Source: Alkalihalobacillus sp. LMS6 (lineage in GTDB: Bacteria > Bacillota > Bacilli > Bacillales > Bacillaceae_D). From it: a stretch of 64,000 nt of DNA. Below the pieces are notes generated by a model. The model worked only from the letters and a program-made list of their open reading frames with translations. It did not search any database and had not been told where the DNA came from. Positions 16,296 to 24,436 of the stretch are shown in pieces (within the stretch, counting starts at the first letter, position 1; each line of letters opens with the position of its first letter). The translations under genes and the position numbers were made by a program. Where the stretch lies: the NCBI RefSeq assembly GCF_024362765.1, contig NZ_CP093302.1, positions 3,595,564-3,659,563 of the forward strand, written 5' to 3'.

Positions 16296-17849
16296 TTAAT
16301 GCAAGCGTTTTGCACCTAGATATCTTGGACCCCAGTATACATTGTTAAGATCAGACACTTCAACACCACGTGAAGAACCAGTGTGAATGAACTTGTTATC
16401 GCCAATATAAATACCGTTGTGCGTCGGACCAGCTGCATATGTCTCAAAGAACACAATATCGCCAACGCTTGGAGAACTTACTGAAGTTCCAGCATTCCAC
16501 TGAGCTGCTGCTGTACGAGGTACTTCAATTCCATTTTGACGGAAGATGTATTGAATCATTCCGCTACAATCAAAACCTGCAGTTGTTGTTCCTCCCCATA
16601 GATAAGGTACACCAATTACTGATTGAGCTGAAGAGATCAATCCTGAAACAACATTGCTTGAGCTAGCAGTAGATGTATTGCTTGTGTTCGTATTTGTTGC
16701 TGGCGCTGCATTATTATTTGTGCTTGGCGCTGGAGCGGCTGCATTTGAGCTCTCAGAAGCTGTAGACTCATTGTTTGAAGATGAGCTATTGTTTGAGCTT
16801 GTGCTCTCGCTTGAAGACGAGCTATTGTTTGAGCTTGTGCTCTCGCTTGAAGACGAGCTGTTATTTGAGCTTGTGCTCTCGCTTGAAGACGAGCTGTTGT
16901 TTGAGCTTGTGCTTTCGCTTGAAGACGAGCTGTCCGTGCTTGCAGGTGCTGGACTACCGTTAAGTGTACTTTGTGTACCTGATCCTACGATACCGTCAAC
17001 AGAAATACCGTTTGTGCGTTGGAATTCCATAACTGCATTTTTTGTAATCTCACCATAGTACCCAGTTGGCTCTTGATTAAAATAGCCAAGTGTACGTAAT
17101 TGTTGTTGTAATTCCGTTACATTTTCCCCACGTGTACCTACACGCATAGAAGATGACGTTGATTCTGAAGCTTGCTCTGTAGGCTCTGAAGTTTCTTCTG
17201 TTGTCGTTTCTGTTTCCGTCGTTGTTTCTTCAGGCTTTGTTTCTGCAGGCTTCGACTCTGTTGTAGTCGTTTCTGACGCTGCAGGTTGAGCATCTACGTT
17301 ATTTAACGCCCCACGTGTCTCTGGACCAACAATCCCATCGATTAAACGTAACCCTTGTTCTTTTTGGAACGCAATGACTGCATCACGCGTAATTGAACCA
17401 TAGTAGCCAGTAGAAGATTGGTTAAAGAAACCTAAAGAGCGCAACTCGTCTTGAAGATTTGTTACATTCTCTCCTCTACTACCAATTCGTAATAAATTTG
17501 ATTGTTGTGTCGTTGTTTCTTTCTTTGTTTCTGTGTTTGAAGATTTTTTATCTAATAGCGCACCGAATGTCTCAGGCCCCGCAATGCCGTCCACTCGAAG
17601 GTTATTTTCTTTTTGATAATCCAATACCGCATCACGCGTATATGTACCAAAATAACCTGTTGCCGTATGATATGTAAAAAATCCTTTATCTTTAAGTATG
17701 TTTTGCAGTTCTGTTACATCTTGATGAGACATACCTTGTTTTAATACCTGATCACCGACTGCCGCTTCTGATTCCTGTGGAGCAACTGCTACAACTCCAG
17801 CAACAACGGCTGAAGAGAATAAAAATTTGTTTAAAGTTGATTTACTCAA
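16296..17849 (-). CDS. Secreted NlpC/P60 peptidoglycan endopeptidase with three PG-binding domains
   Basis: The 517-residue protein starts at TTG 17849, with GAGGAGG 7 bases upstream. A signal peptide (about 1-29, cleavage near SEA/AVG) precedes three PG_binding_1 repeats at about 33-98, 118-185 and 236-296. Each has the GYxGxxTRDAVxxFQ and VDGIVGPxT pattern. A Ser/Asn/Glu/Thr linker holds four tandem 12-residue repeats. The NlpC/P60 domain (about 402-517) has catalytic Cys in GFDCSGMIQY and His in PTHNGIYIG, and a later His (KFIHTG) may complete the triad. It would cleave D-Glu-meso-DAP type bonds in stem peptides at the wall. A WalR-like box lies upstream, consistent with growth-linked autolysin control. 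Confidence 0.93.
   Translation of the reverse strand: MSKSTLNKFLFSSAVVAGVVAVAPQESEAAVGDQVLKQGMSHQDVTELQNILKDKGFFTYHTATGYFGTYTRDAVLDYQKENNLRVDGIAGPETFGALLDKKSSNTETKKETTTQQSNLLRIGSRGENVTNLQDELRSLGFFNQSSTGYYGSITRDAVIAFQKEQGLRLIDGIVGPETRGALNNVDAQPAASETTTTESKPAETKPEETTTETETTTEETSEPTEQASESTSSSMRVGTRGENVTELQQQLRTLGYFNQEPTGYYGEITKNAVMEFQRTNGISVDGIVGSGTQSTLNGSPAPASTDSSSSSESTSSNNSSSSSESTSSNNSSSSSESTSSNNSSSSSESTSSNNSSSSNNESTASESSNAAAPAPSTNNNAAPATNTNTSNTSTASSSNVVSGLISSAQSVIGVPYLWGGTTTAGFDCSGMIQYIFRQNGIEVPRTAAAQWNAGTSVSSPSVGDIVFFETYAAGPTHNGIYIGDNKFIHTGSSRGVEVSDLNNVYWGPRYLGAKRLH
16783..16926 (-). repeat. Four tandem 36-bp repeats coding the Ser-rich linker
   Basis: Four contiguous 36-base units (starts 16783, 16819, 16855, 16891) differ at only a few positions. 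They encode SSSSSESTSSNN-type dodecapeptides. The unit length is a multiple of three, so copy-number change would keep the frame. Units are contiguous with no spacers, so this is not a CRISPR array. Confidence 0.95.
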
Positions 17850-17980
17850 GAGAATGCCTCCTCAAAATTTTAAGATTGATCTAGTTTGTTATGACATGAA
17901 TGTGTAAGTTAAAATACTACATTATCTTCTTCGACAAGATTGACTAAATTTTACACGATATTTCGCTTCTAATCTATCAA

Positions 17981-17997
17981 TGTAATCAAAATGTAAT
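17981..17997 (+). promoter_or_regulatory. WalR-like box upstream of the NlpC/P60 gene
   Basis: TGTAAT-CAAAA-TGTAAT fits the WalR consensus TGTWAH-N5-TGTWAH at every position. It reads on the plus strand, opposite to the gene, about 132-148 bases before its start. Reverse-oriented or distant sites are less often activating, so direction of effect is uncertain. Confidence 0.5.
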
Positions 17998-18094
17998 ATT
18001 ACAATTGTAAGAGAAAACGTCAAAATCCCGATACTATCCCCGTTTTTTGCAGAAAAAAATTTTTCCAATCAGTAGATTACTAGCTTAATGAGAC

Positions 18095-18125
18095 AAAAAA
18101 ACTCGGTGTCATTTAGACACCAAGT
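18095..18125 (-). terminator. Rho-independent terminator
   Basis: On the minus strand ACTTGGTGTC-TAAAT-GACACCGAGT is followed by TTTTTTT. It probably ends transcription from the ureohydrolase gene. Confidence 0.8.
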
Positions 18126-18308
18126 CTATTAAACCGTTTTTATTGTGTAAAGTGACGCTATTATTAGTAAGCAATACGATCGATTTAAAATGGCGAACGC
18201 TTTTTCCCCATTGGCACAAGGGCAACAGTCGTTTACGCTTCGCTATTACTTGCGCTCACCGTGTCTTCTTTGACTCGGCCATTACGATCTATTTTGAAAT
18301 TCAAGCAA

Positions 18309-19259
18309 TCACTTCACAAGACCCTTTGCTTTAATATGTCCTGCCAAGGCATACAGAGCCAGTGTTGAGGCGAAATGAGACGACACATCATTGGCATCTT
18401 GCTGTGGATAGACTTCCACAAAATCCATTCCTACTACTCCTCTTGATGTAAATTCGTGGACAAGCGTTAGCAACTCATAGGATGTAAGACCGTTCGTATC
18501 GATTGGACCACCTGGGTTATAAGCAACATCTAATACATCGCTACAAACCGATAGATAGACGAAGTCCACATCTTTCGCTGCTTCTTTATAGAGCTTAGCA
18601 GCAAACTTTCGAAGATTATCCGTTTCTTTCATTTCTGTAAGTGTATACGTTTTTGCGCCAGCTTCTTGTGCATAACGCCCTGTTTCTGGTTTATTTCTCG
18701 GACCATGAATACCAAGGTGCAGCAAGCTTTCGTTTCGAACTTGGTCCAGCTCATAAAGTCGAGCAAATGGCGTAGAACGCGCGTACTTTTCCCCTTCAAA
18801 ATGGGGCATGTTATCATAGTGCGCATCTAAATGGAGAATGCCGATTTTTTTATCAGGATGTTGCTCCGCTAATCCAGCTAAAATGGGATACGTAATACCG
18901 TGGTCGCCTCCAAGGGCAATAGGGAAAGCCTCTTTCTTCCATACACCTTTAGCGAATGTTTGAATTCGTTTCATTGTTTCACCCACATCTGCAGGAACCA
19001 CGTCAATATCGCCTAAATCGGCAAGCTTTAAGTGTTCAAATACGTCGATGTGGTTCAGTTCAGGTAAATACCCTGAGTAGCGTCCTGATGAGAGACGCAT
19101 CACTTTAGGACCTAATTCACATCCCGTGTAATCTCCCCATGTTACAGCCCCCTCCCAAGGGACACCATAAATAAGGACATCTGCATCTTGAATCTGTTCA
19201 ACTGTTCCATTTTTTGCCCCTAAAAAAGGGGGGGTATTTCCATAGATAGGCTCTGTCAT
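18309..19259 (-). CDS. Ureohydrolase-family protein (agmatinase/arginase-like) with an altered metal motif
   Basis: The protein has 316 residues from ATG 19259, which follows AGAGGAGCG; a longer ORF upstream lacks a ribosome site. It has the binuclear manganese fold: GGDHGI (His120) and LDAHYDN (Asp145, His147, Asp149). The third motif, normally S-x-D-x-D-x3-P, reads LSVCSDVLDVAYNPGG. Cys239 thus replaces a metal-bridging Asp, while Asp241 is kept. Family members hydrolyse agmatine, arginine, guanidinobutyrate, formiminoglutamate or guanidine. With this change, activity, metal or substrate may differ, or the protein may be inactive. It follows yhgE on the same strand by 114 bases. No polyamine or histidine genes are adjacent. 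Confidence 0.8.
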   Translation of the reverse strand: MTEPIYGNTPPFLGAKNGTVEQIQDADVLIYGVPWEGAVTWGDYTGCELGPKVMRLSSGRYSGYLPELNHIDVFEHLKLADLGDIDVVPADVGETMKRIQTFAKGVWKKEAFPIALGGDHGITYPILAGLAEQHPDKKIGILHLDAHYDNMPHFEGEKYARSTPFARLYELDQVRNESLLHLGIHGPRNKPETGRYAQEAGAKTYTLTEMKETDNLRKFAAKLYKEAAKDVDFVYLSVCSDVLDVAYNPGGPIDTNGLTSYELLTLVHEFTSRGVVGMDFVEVYPQQDANDVSSHFASTLALYALAGHIKAKGLVK

Positions 19260-19373
19260 CAATGATCGCTCCTCTATAAACCATTTCTCCCTATATTCAT
19301 ACCTGTTTAAAGAAAAAGAAAACATCTTTTCATAGACATGTTGCAACGAAGCAGGTTTTGGGAAGCGAATAAT

Positions 19374-22052
19374 CTAGTCGATCATTCGACTTGATTTTGA
19401 CTTTGCAGCAGTCGCTTCCATCCGTTTTGCTAGAGGTTTTTTTAACAATAACCCAAAAGCAAGCGCAAGCACAAAGATCAAGATGAGCAATCCGATCATG
19501 GACCACACCGTCGGCCATACCATACCAGCTACCGCTTCTCTTAATAAATTAATAGCGTACGTAAACGGTAAAAATGGGTTAATCGCTTGAAAAAACGGTG
19601 GTGCCACTTGAATTGGAAATGTACCGCCTGCCCCTGATAACTGCAGCACCATCAACACGATGGCTAATGCTTTTCCAATATTCCCGAATACAGAGGCTAA
19701 GGTGTAAACAATCGTCATAAACACAAACCCTGTTAGAATCGTAAACAAAATAAAATAAACTGGGTGAGCCGCGTACGTCCCTAATAGAAATAAATTCCCC
19801 ACGCTCACAATAATTCCTTGCAACAAACTAACGAGTAAAAACAAGACAAGTCGCCCTAAATAAATATGATGATAGCGATAGTCTTCTCGCATATCCTTTG
19901 GGTGTACGTCTGTTTTCAATAAGTTAACTAATAATAACGAGCCAACCCATAAAGACAAGGCTGTATAGAACGGTGCATTTGCCGATCCATAATTTGGTAT
20001 TGGATAGAGTTGATTTTCGACAAGTTGGACAGGCTCTCTAAAAAACGCACTCTCTTCTTCAATATCATTCCGCAGGAGCGAGATCATATCGTTTAAATCG
20101 TGATTCTCATCAAATTCACGGATTCGATCCGCCGCAGTTCCGACCGATTCCTCTAAATCTGGTAGTTGTTCATTCGAAAACTGGGCGAGTTCAGCTAATG
20201 TCTCCTCAAACTGAGGTAAATTCGTTTCAATGACATCAATTACGCTTGATAATTCATTTTCAATCGTTGGCAAATCCTCACGAACAAAATCTGCTGCCTG
20301 ATGAATCTGATCTTCAATACCAGGAAAATCGTTCGCAAAAAATTCGTTGACGTTGTGAATGAGTTCTTTCATTCGTGGTAATTCCGTTTCAATAAACGCA
20401 AGCCCTTCTTGTAGCTGAGCTCGAACCCCCGGTAACTCAGCGAGTAGCGTTTCGATTTGTGCCTCTCCAGAAGCACGTACATCGTCAGCTCGATTGAGTA
20501 ATGCTTGAATTTCTGGTAACCGTTCTTCCTGTTCCCGAATCGTTGCACCAACGCTGTTTACATCGTCTTGCAGATGGGTTATCCCCGTCTTTATGGTTGT
20601 TTTTGATTCGTCATTAAATAAACTTTGTGCCATCTGTGCATGTTCTTGAACCGATGTAACCTGACTACGAATCGAATCAAGCTGACTAGAATCAAGTTCA
20701 GATGTAGATTTTAACGTTTCGATTCCTTCGCTAACCACAGATTGTAGTTGAGTGACTTGCTCGTTCAGCGCGTGTAGCGTCTGCACGAATGCATCCATTT
20801 CATTACTTGATGTTCCCATTTGCAACTGTTCTAAAAACGAAATAGCGTTCGTTAATGCTTCTTGATTTGAGACAAGCAAGCGATTTGCTTGTTCTAATTG
20901 TTCAATCGCATTATCGATGCCTTCCCCTGATTCGGCTTGTGCTAACGCTGTTAAGATAAGATCAGTTGCTTGATCAATAATCTGAGCTTGTGTGTTTACC
21001 ACCTCAATAAACGGATCAACCGCTTGCTCAAGCTGACTTAAGACCTCATTCATTTGTTGCGTATATTGCTCCATATTCCCGCTAATTTGTGTGACAGTCG
21101 GCAATGCTTCTTCCGCCCTTACCAGCGCATCTTCCGCTGTTTGGAGAAGTTCCAGCGTATTAGTCAATTGTTGCTCAATCTCATCAAGACGACCATCTAC
21201 TTCGTTTGCTTGCGCGACGATCTCTTCTATTTCTGGTAAAACACGCTCTACCTCCACTAATCGATCAGACACTTGATGAACGGTAGGAAGATAGCCTTCC
21301 ATTTGTACAATGACATCGGCGCCTTCGTTAATGGTGTCAAACTCATCTTCAACTGCTAGGAATCGATCTAATTTTTCTCTTAACTCCGGCCAATCATTTT
21401 TCAAAGCCACCACTTTAGAGCCAACATCATTAATTTCTGGAAAACGATCCTCCAACTCAAAAATGAGCGTTTCAATACGACGAATCGTCGGTAATTCGTT
21501 TTCTAACTCGATTCCAATATCATTCAACTGGCTAAATAACGATCGAGAAGCTTCTTCAAGAAACTGCTGGCTAATTTCATCTACAACCGCAGAAGCACCA
21601 GCAGAAGTCATTTTAGGCGCAATCGCGTTCATTTTTTCGTTTACTTCATAATGAACTTCTGGCGCTTCGGGATCACCATCAATCACGCTTGTTAGCTGGG
21701 CTGAAAATTGTGGTTCAATGTAGACACTTGCATAGTAATCGCCGTTTCGAACACCTTGCTCTGCTTGATCTCTGTCTACAAAAACCCAACCCATTTGATT
21801 GTTATCTGCTAAGTTATCAACGAGTTCGTCTCCAACATTAATCGCATCATGATCTACCGTTGCTCCTTCATCTTCATTCACAATCGCTACTTTAATGCCT
21901 TCTGTATTGCTGTACGGATCCCAAGAAGCCGCAATATTAAACCAAGCATACAAAGCAGGCAAAAAAGCAAGACCTATCAAAAGAAGCGCAACTAAAGGGA
22001 CTCTTTTCAAATTCCGAAAATCTTGCTTAATAATCTCAAGCACCTGTCTCAT
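19374..22052 (-). CDS. yhgE: YhgE/Pip family membrane protein
   Basis: The protein has 892 residues from ATG 22052. AAGGAG lies 12 bases upstream, a little far, and an in-frame GTG seven codons earlier has no ribosome site. One N-terminal TM (VALLLIGLAFLPALYAWFNI) precedes the YhgE N-domain with its IVNEDEGA and VNEKMNAIAPKMTSAGAS segments. A very long extracellular coiled coil (about 180-670) rich in Glu, Gln and Leu follows, then five or six C-terminal ABC-2-type helices (about 690-875). Relatives include phage infection protein Pip and the ESX/type VII-associated YueB group. YhgE's own role is unknown. No type VII genes are nearby. Confidence 0.88.
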   Translation of the reverse strand: MRQVLEIIKQDFRNLKRVPLVALLLIGLAFLPALYAWFNIAASWDPYSNTEGIKVAIVNEDEGATVDHDAINVGDELVDNLADNNQMGWVFVDRDQAEQGVRNGDYYASVYIEPQFSAQLTSVIDGDPEAPEVHYEVNEKMNAIAPKMTSAGASAVVDEISQQFLEEASRSLFSQLNDIGIELENELPTIRRIETLIFELEDRFPEINDVGSKVVALKNDWPELREKLDRFLAVEDEFDTINEGADVIVQMEGYLPTVHQVSDRLVEVERVLPEIEEIVAQANEVDGRLDEIEQQLTNTLELLQTAEDALVRAEEALPTVTQISGNMEQYTQQMNEVLSQLEQAVDPFIEVVNTQAQIIDQATDLILTALAQAESGEGIDNAIEQLEQANRLLVSNQEALTNAISFLEQLQMGTSSNEMDAFVQTLHALNEQVTQLQSVVSEGIETLKSTSELDSSQLDSIRSQVTSVQEHAQMAQSLFNDESKTTIKTGITHLQDDVNSVGATIREQEERLPEIQALLNRADDVRASGEAQIETLLAELPGVRAQLQEGLAFIETELPRMKELIHNVNEFFANDFPGIEDQIHQAADFVREDLPTIENELSSVIDVIETNLPQFEETLAELAQFSNEQLPDLEESVGTAADRIREFDENHDLNDMISLLRNDIEEESAFFREPVQLVENQLYPIPNYGSANAPFYTALSLWVGSLLLVNLLKTDVHPKDMREDYRYHHIYLGRLVLFLLVSLLQGIIVSVGNLFLLGTYAAHPVYFILFTILTGFVFMTIVYTLASVFGNIGKALAIVLMVLQLSGAGGTFPIQVAPPFFQAINPFLPFTYAINLLREAVAGMVWPTVWSMIGLLILIFVLALAFGLLLKKPLAKRMEATAAKSKSSRMID

Positions 22053-22260
22053 TTGCGTATCGTTCTCCTTCACTCATTACTGATACATATGATACAAGAG
22101 AGATCCATAATAGACAATAAATATCCACAAAGAGAGAAAAAGCGTTAAATCCCTTATGCAGCAACACTTTACAGGTCAAAGATCGACGTAATGCAATCAT
22201 ATAAAATCATGTGAAATTAAGGATCATGCGGTTGTTTTCACACAATATTTCCAGACACAA

Positions 22261-22300
22261 AAAAAAGCACGTTGAAAGACGCTCCGGTCTTACGTGCTTT
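22261..22300. terminator. Terminator after fabZ
   Basis: AAAGCACGT pairs with ACGTGCTTT. On the minus strand it is followed by a run of eight or nine T residues, about 40 bases after the fabZ stop. The gap between 22053 and 22341 otherwise shows only AT-rich sequence. Confidence 0.8.
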
Positions 22301-22341
22301 TCGTCATATCGATTTTAACAATTGCTCACGTTGGATGAAAC

Positions 22342-22764
22342 TTATTTAAAAGCAAACGTCATGTCTGCTTGAGCGGCCACTTCTCCATCAACATAAGCTA
22401 CTCCTGTAGCCTTAGCAACAGGACCCTTCATGCGCGTAATCTCAATTTCTAAACGCAGTTGATCACCAGGACGGACTGGTCGTTTAAACTTACATTGATC
22501 AATGGCAGCAAATAAGCCAATTTTCGTAGTTTCTTCATGTGCTTTCGCAACGGCAATTCCAGAAACTTGCGCCAGAGCCTCCACAATTAGCACACCTGGC
22601 ATAACCGGATAGTCTGGAAAATGCCCATTAAAAAATTCTTCGTTTACCGTGACATTTTTTATACCTACTGCACGTTTTCCTGCCTCTAACTCAAGCACCT
22701 TGTCCACTAATAAAAATGGATAGCGATGAGGGATTAACGCTTTAATCTCTTCAATTGTTAACAC
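22342..22764 (-). CDS. fabZ: (3R)-hydroxyacyl-[ACP] dehydratase FabZ
   Basis: This 140-residue hotdog-fold enzyme dehydrates 3-hydroxyacyl-ACP in type II fatty acid synthesis. [15 protein letters not shown] starts the fold. The catalytic His is in [13 protein letters not shown] and the Glu in [10 protein letters not shown] chose the GTG start at 22764 because GGAGG lies 8 bases upstream and the product [16 protein letters not shown] aligns with known FabZ; the ATG six codons upstream overlaps this ribosome site. It stands alone, as in B. subtilis. I saw no FapR-like operator upstream. Confidence 0.95.
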   Translation of the reverse strand: MLTIEEIKALIPHRYPFLLVDKVLELEAGKRAVGIKNVTVNEEFFNGHFPDYPVMPGVLIVEALAQVSGIAVAKAHEETTKIGLFAAIDQCKFKRPVRPGDQLRLEIEITRMKGPVAKATGVAYVDGEVAAQADMTFAFK

Positions 22765-22903
22765 GAAAGACGCCTCCTTCATTCCTTTAAGTTCGCCTTA
22801 TTCTATCATAACTTCTTCTTGAACCCTAAATGGTAGAGGGTTTTTAAAAGGAACAGCGAATACACAATTGGACAAGATGATACACTTATAAGGAGAGAAT
22901 GCA

Positions 22904-23668
22904 ATGGCACTTATACATATGACAAGCTCATTTCAATCGATCGGAAAAGATGCAGGGGTTCAAATCATTTTACCTGATCATGCAGCAGCACCTTATCGCA
23001 CGCTTTATTTGTTACACGGTTGGAGTGACAATGAAACCGCATGGATGCGCCACACGGCAATTGAACAATTAGCAAACGAATACCAACTAGCTGTTGTCAT
23101 GCCCGATGTCGGCCTTAGCTACTACACAGATATGGCCTTTGGTGGGAACTATTACACGTTTGTAAGAGAGGAACTTCCACGCTTAGTCGAGCGGCATTTT
23201 TCCTTATCAAAAAAAGCAGAAGACCGTTATGTTGCTGGTCTATCCATGGGTGGATTTGGTGCATTTAAACTTGCTTTAAACGACCCACATTCCTATCGAG
23301 CGGCAGCAAGTTTTTCCGGGGCCCTTCTTATCGATGAATTGATTAAGATTCATGAAACAAACCAAGAAAAAACGAGGCAACCGTATATGCAAGCGATTTT
23401 TGGTTTACAATGTGACGTCTCGCAAACGGAAAACGATCTTCTCTATCAATTGCAACGCATCGAAAACAACTCAATCTCAACCGCCTTCTTTCAATATTGT
23501 GGAACCGAAGATTTCCTCTATCCGATGAATCAACTGTTTCGTAAGCATGCAGAGAATTCTTCCCTTCACTTTTTTTATTCAGACGGTCCAGGAGATCATG
23601 AGTGGCATTATTGGAATGCATGTTTGTCGAACTGGTTAAAACGCTTAGCTGAGTTACGATTTCTATAA
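22904..23668 (+). CDS. Esterase (EstA/tributyrin esterase-like alpha/beta hydrolase)
   Basis: The 254-residue alpha/beta hydrolase has YLLHGWSDNETAWMR as the oxyanion region near residue 43. The nucleophile Ser is in AGLSMGGFGAFKLAL near 119. The acid is probably in CGTEDFLYP near 204, and the terminal His in GPGDHEWHYWNACL near 236. Such proteins hydrolyse short acyl esters or S-formylglutathione-like thioesters; the substrate here is unknown. There is no signal peptide, so it is cytoplasmic. GGAGAG lies ahead of the ATG. It is one of only two plus-strand genes beyond 15 kb and is convergent with azoR. Confidence 0.85.
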   Translation: MALIHMTSSFQSIGKDAGVQIILPDHAAAPYRTLYLLHGWSDNETAWMRHTAIEQLANEYQLAVVMPDVGLSYYTDMAFGGNYYTFVREELPRLVERHFSLSKKAEDRYVAGLSMGGFGAFKLALNDPHSYRAAASFSGALLIDELIKIHETNQEKTRQPYMQAIFGLQCDVSQTENDLLYQLQRIENNSISTAFFQYCGTEDFLYPMNQLFRKHAENSSLHFFYSDGPGDHEWHYWNACLSNWLKRLAELRFL

Positions 23669-23700
23669 AAAAACGCATGAAAGGATATCCTTTCATGCGT
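23668..23700 (-). terminator. Terminator of azoR
   Basis: ACGCATGAAAGGAT / ATCCTTTCATGCGT is a perfect 14-bp palindromic stem followed on the minus strand by TTTTTTT. It fills the gap between the convergent esterase and azoreductase genes. Confidence 0.85.
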
Positions 23701-23705
23701 GGCGA

Positions 23706-24332
23706 TTAAAAGCGTTCAGCTACTGCTGCCACTTCTTTTAATCCGTCTTCTACTATCTGATCTTTTTGGTCTGGAGCGGCATTGTGCCCTTCAATCACCA
23801 GTTCTTCTGGGTCAATAATGCCCCACAATGAAATGGTCTGACGAACAAGTTTCATTGCCATTTCTGCATTCGCCATTGGGGAGCCTTCAGAATACACGCC
23901 ACCGCGAGCACTAAGAAGCGCAACCTCTTTGTCTCCTGCTAAGCCAATTGGACCGTTCGCTGTATAGCGAAACGTAAACCCAGCTTGTGCTAGATACGAT
24001 AAATACGTAATAAGTGGAGCTGGTACAGTGAAATTCCAAAGTGGAAACGCCATGACGACTTTGTCGGCTCTCGAAAACTGCTCTTGGTAGCTTTCAATCG
24101 TCGCAACAAGCTTCTGCTCTTCTTCTGTCAGCTCAGCGTCTTGCGCTTTTTTCGTTTGCGCAACAATCGCTTTCTCCCCGTAGTAAGGTAAGTCTTGTTC
24201 AAAAAGATTTACCTCTTCAACTGTGTCTTGCTCGTGGTTTTTCTTATATGATTCAACAAACTGATTATACATCTTTACGCTTACGCCGTGTTCATAACGG
24301 TCGCTCGCATTAATCATTAGTACATTTGCCAT
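23706..24332 (-). CDS. azoR: FMN-dependent NADH:azoreductase / quinone reductase
   Basis: The 208-residue flavodoxin-like protein starts MANVLMINASDRYEHGVSVKM, the FMN phosphate-binding region. It has the family motif FPLWNFTVPAPL near 105 and GFTFRYTANGPIGL, LLSARGGVYSEG further on. AzoR proteins reduce quinones and azo compounds with two electrons per cycle and protect against thiol and quinone stress. GAGGAGG lies ahead of the ATG. It is monocistronic. In B. subtilis such genes are under MarR/DUF24 quinone-sensing repressors, and I did not identify that operator here. Confidence 0.93.
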   Translation of the reverse strand: MANVLMINASDRYEHGVSVKMYNQFVESYKKNHEQDTVEEVNLFEQDLPYYGEKAIVAQTKKAQDAELTEEEQKLVATIESYQEQFSRADKVVMAFPLWNFTVPAPLITYLSYLAQAGFTFRYTANGPIGLAGDKEVALLSARGGVYSEGSPMANAEMAMKLVRQTISLWGIIDPEELVIEGHNAAPDQKDQIVEDGLKEVAAVAERF

Positions 24333-24436
24333 CTCTTTTCATCCTCCTCTAAAAAAATGAACGTTTATCATTGTAACGCTATGGCTGAAAATGTACAGTA
24401 GGTACTTTAAGGAAAGATAGTATATAAAAGATACTG

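Larger units (their letters stand above)
17850..18308. other. 459-base intergenic region between the wall hydrolase and ureohydrolase genes
   Basis: The side next to the hydrolase start is AT-rich and carries the WalR-like box (17981-17997). A strong terminator hairpin pointing along the minus strand sits at 18095-18125. From 18126 to 18308 I see no convincing gene. A 63-residue plus-strand ORF (18143-18334) has no plausible ribosome site and overlaps the end of the ureohydrolase gene. The terminator lies about 185 bases past the ureohydrolase stop, so a long 3' untranslated region or small RNA is possible. Confidence 0.6.

Noticed and set aside
14789-16315. A 94-codon N-terminal extension of the Y-family polymerase
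   Set aside because: The extension crosses terminators and LexA-like boxes, whereas ATG 16033 has a strong ribosome site and aligns with the family.
16783-16926. Regularly repeated units resembling a CRISPR array
   Set aside because: Units are contiguous with no unique spacers and are in frame within a coding sequence.
16654-17058. A 134-codon plus-strand ORF with EDELLFELVLSL repeats
   Set aside because: It is the antisense shadow of the Ser-rich repeat region of the NlpC/P60 gene, which has a signal peptide, domains and ribosome site.
18143-18334. A 63-codon plus-strand ORF in the gap beyond the ureohydrolase
   Set aside because: No ribosome site, no recognisable protein features, and it overlaps the end of a well-supported gene.
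21310-21651. A 113-codon plus-strand Ser-rich ORF within yhgE
   Set aside because: It is the antisense image of the Glu/Gln/Leu-rich coiled coil.
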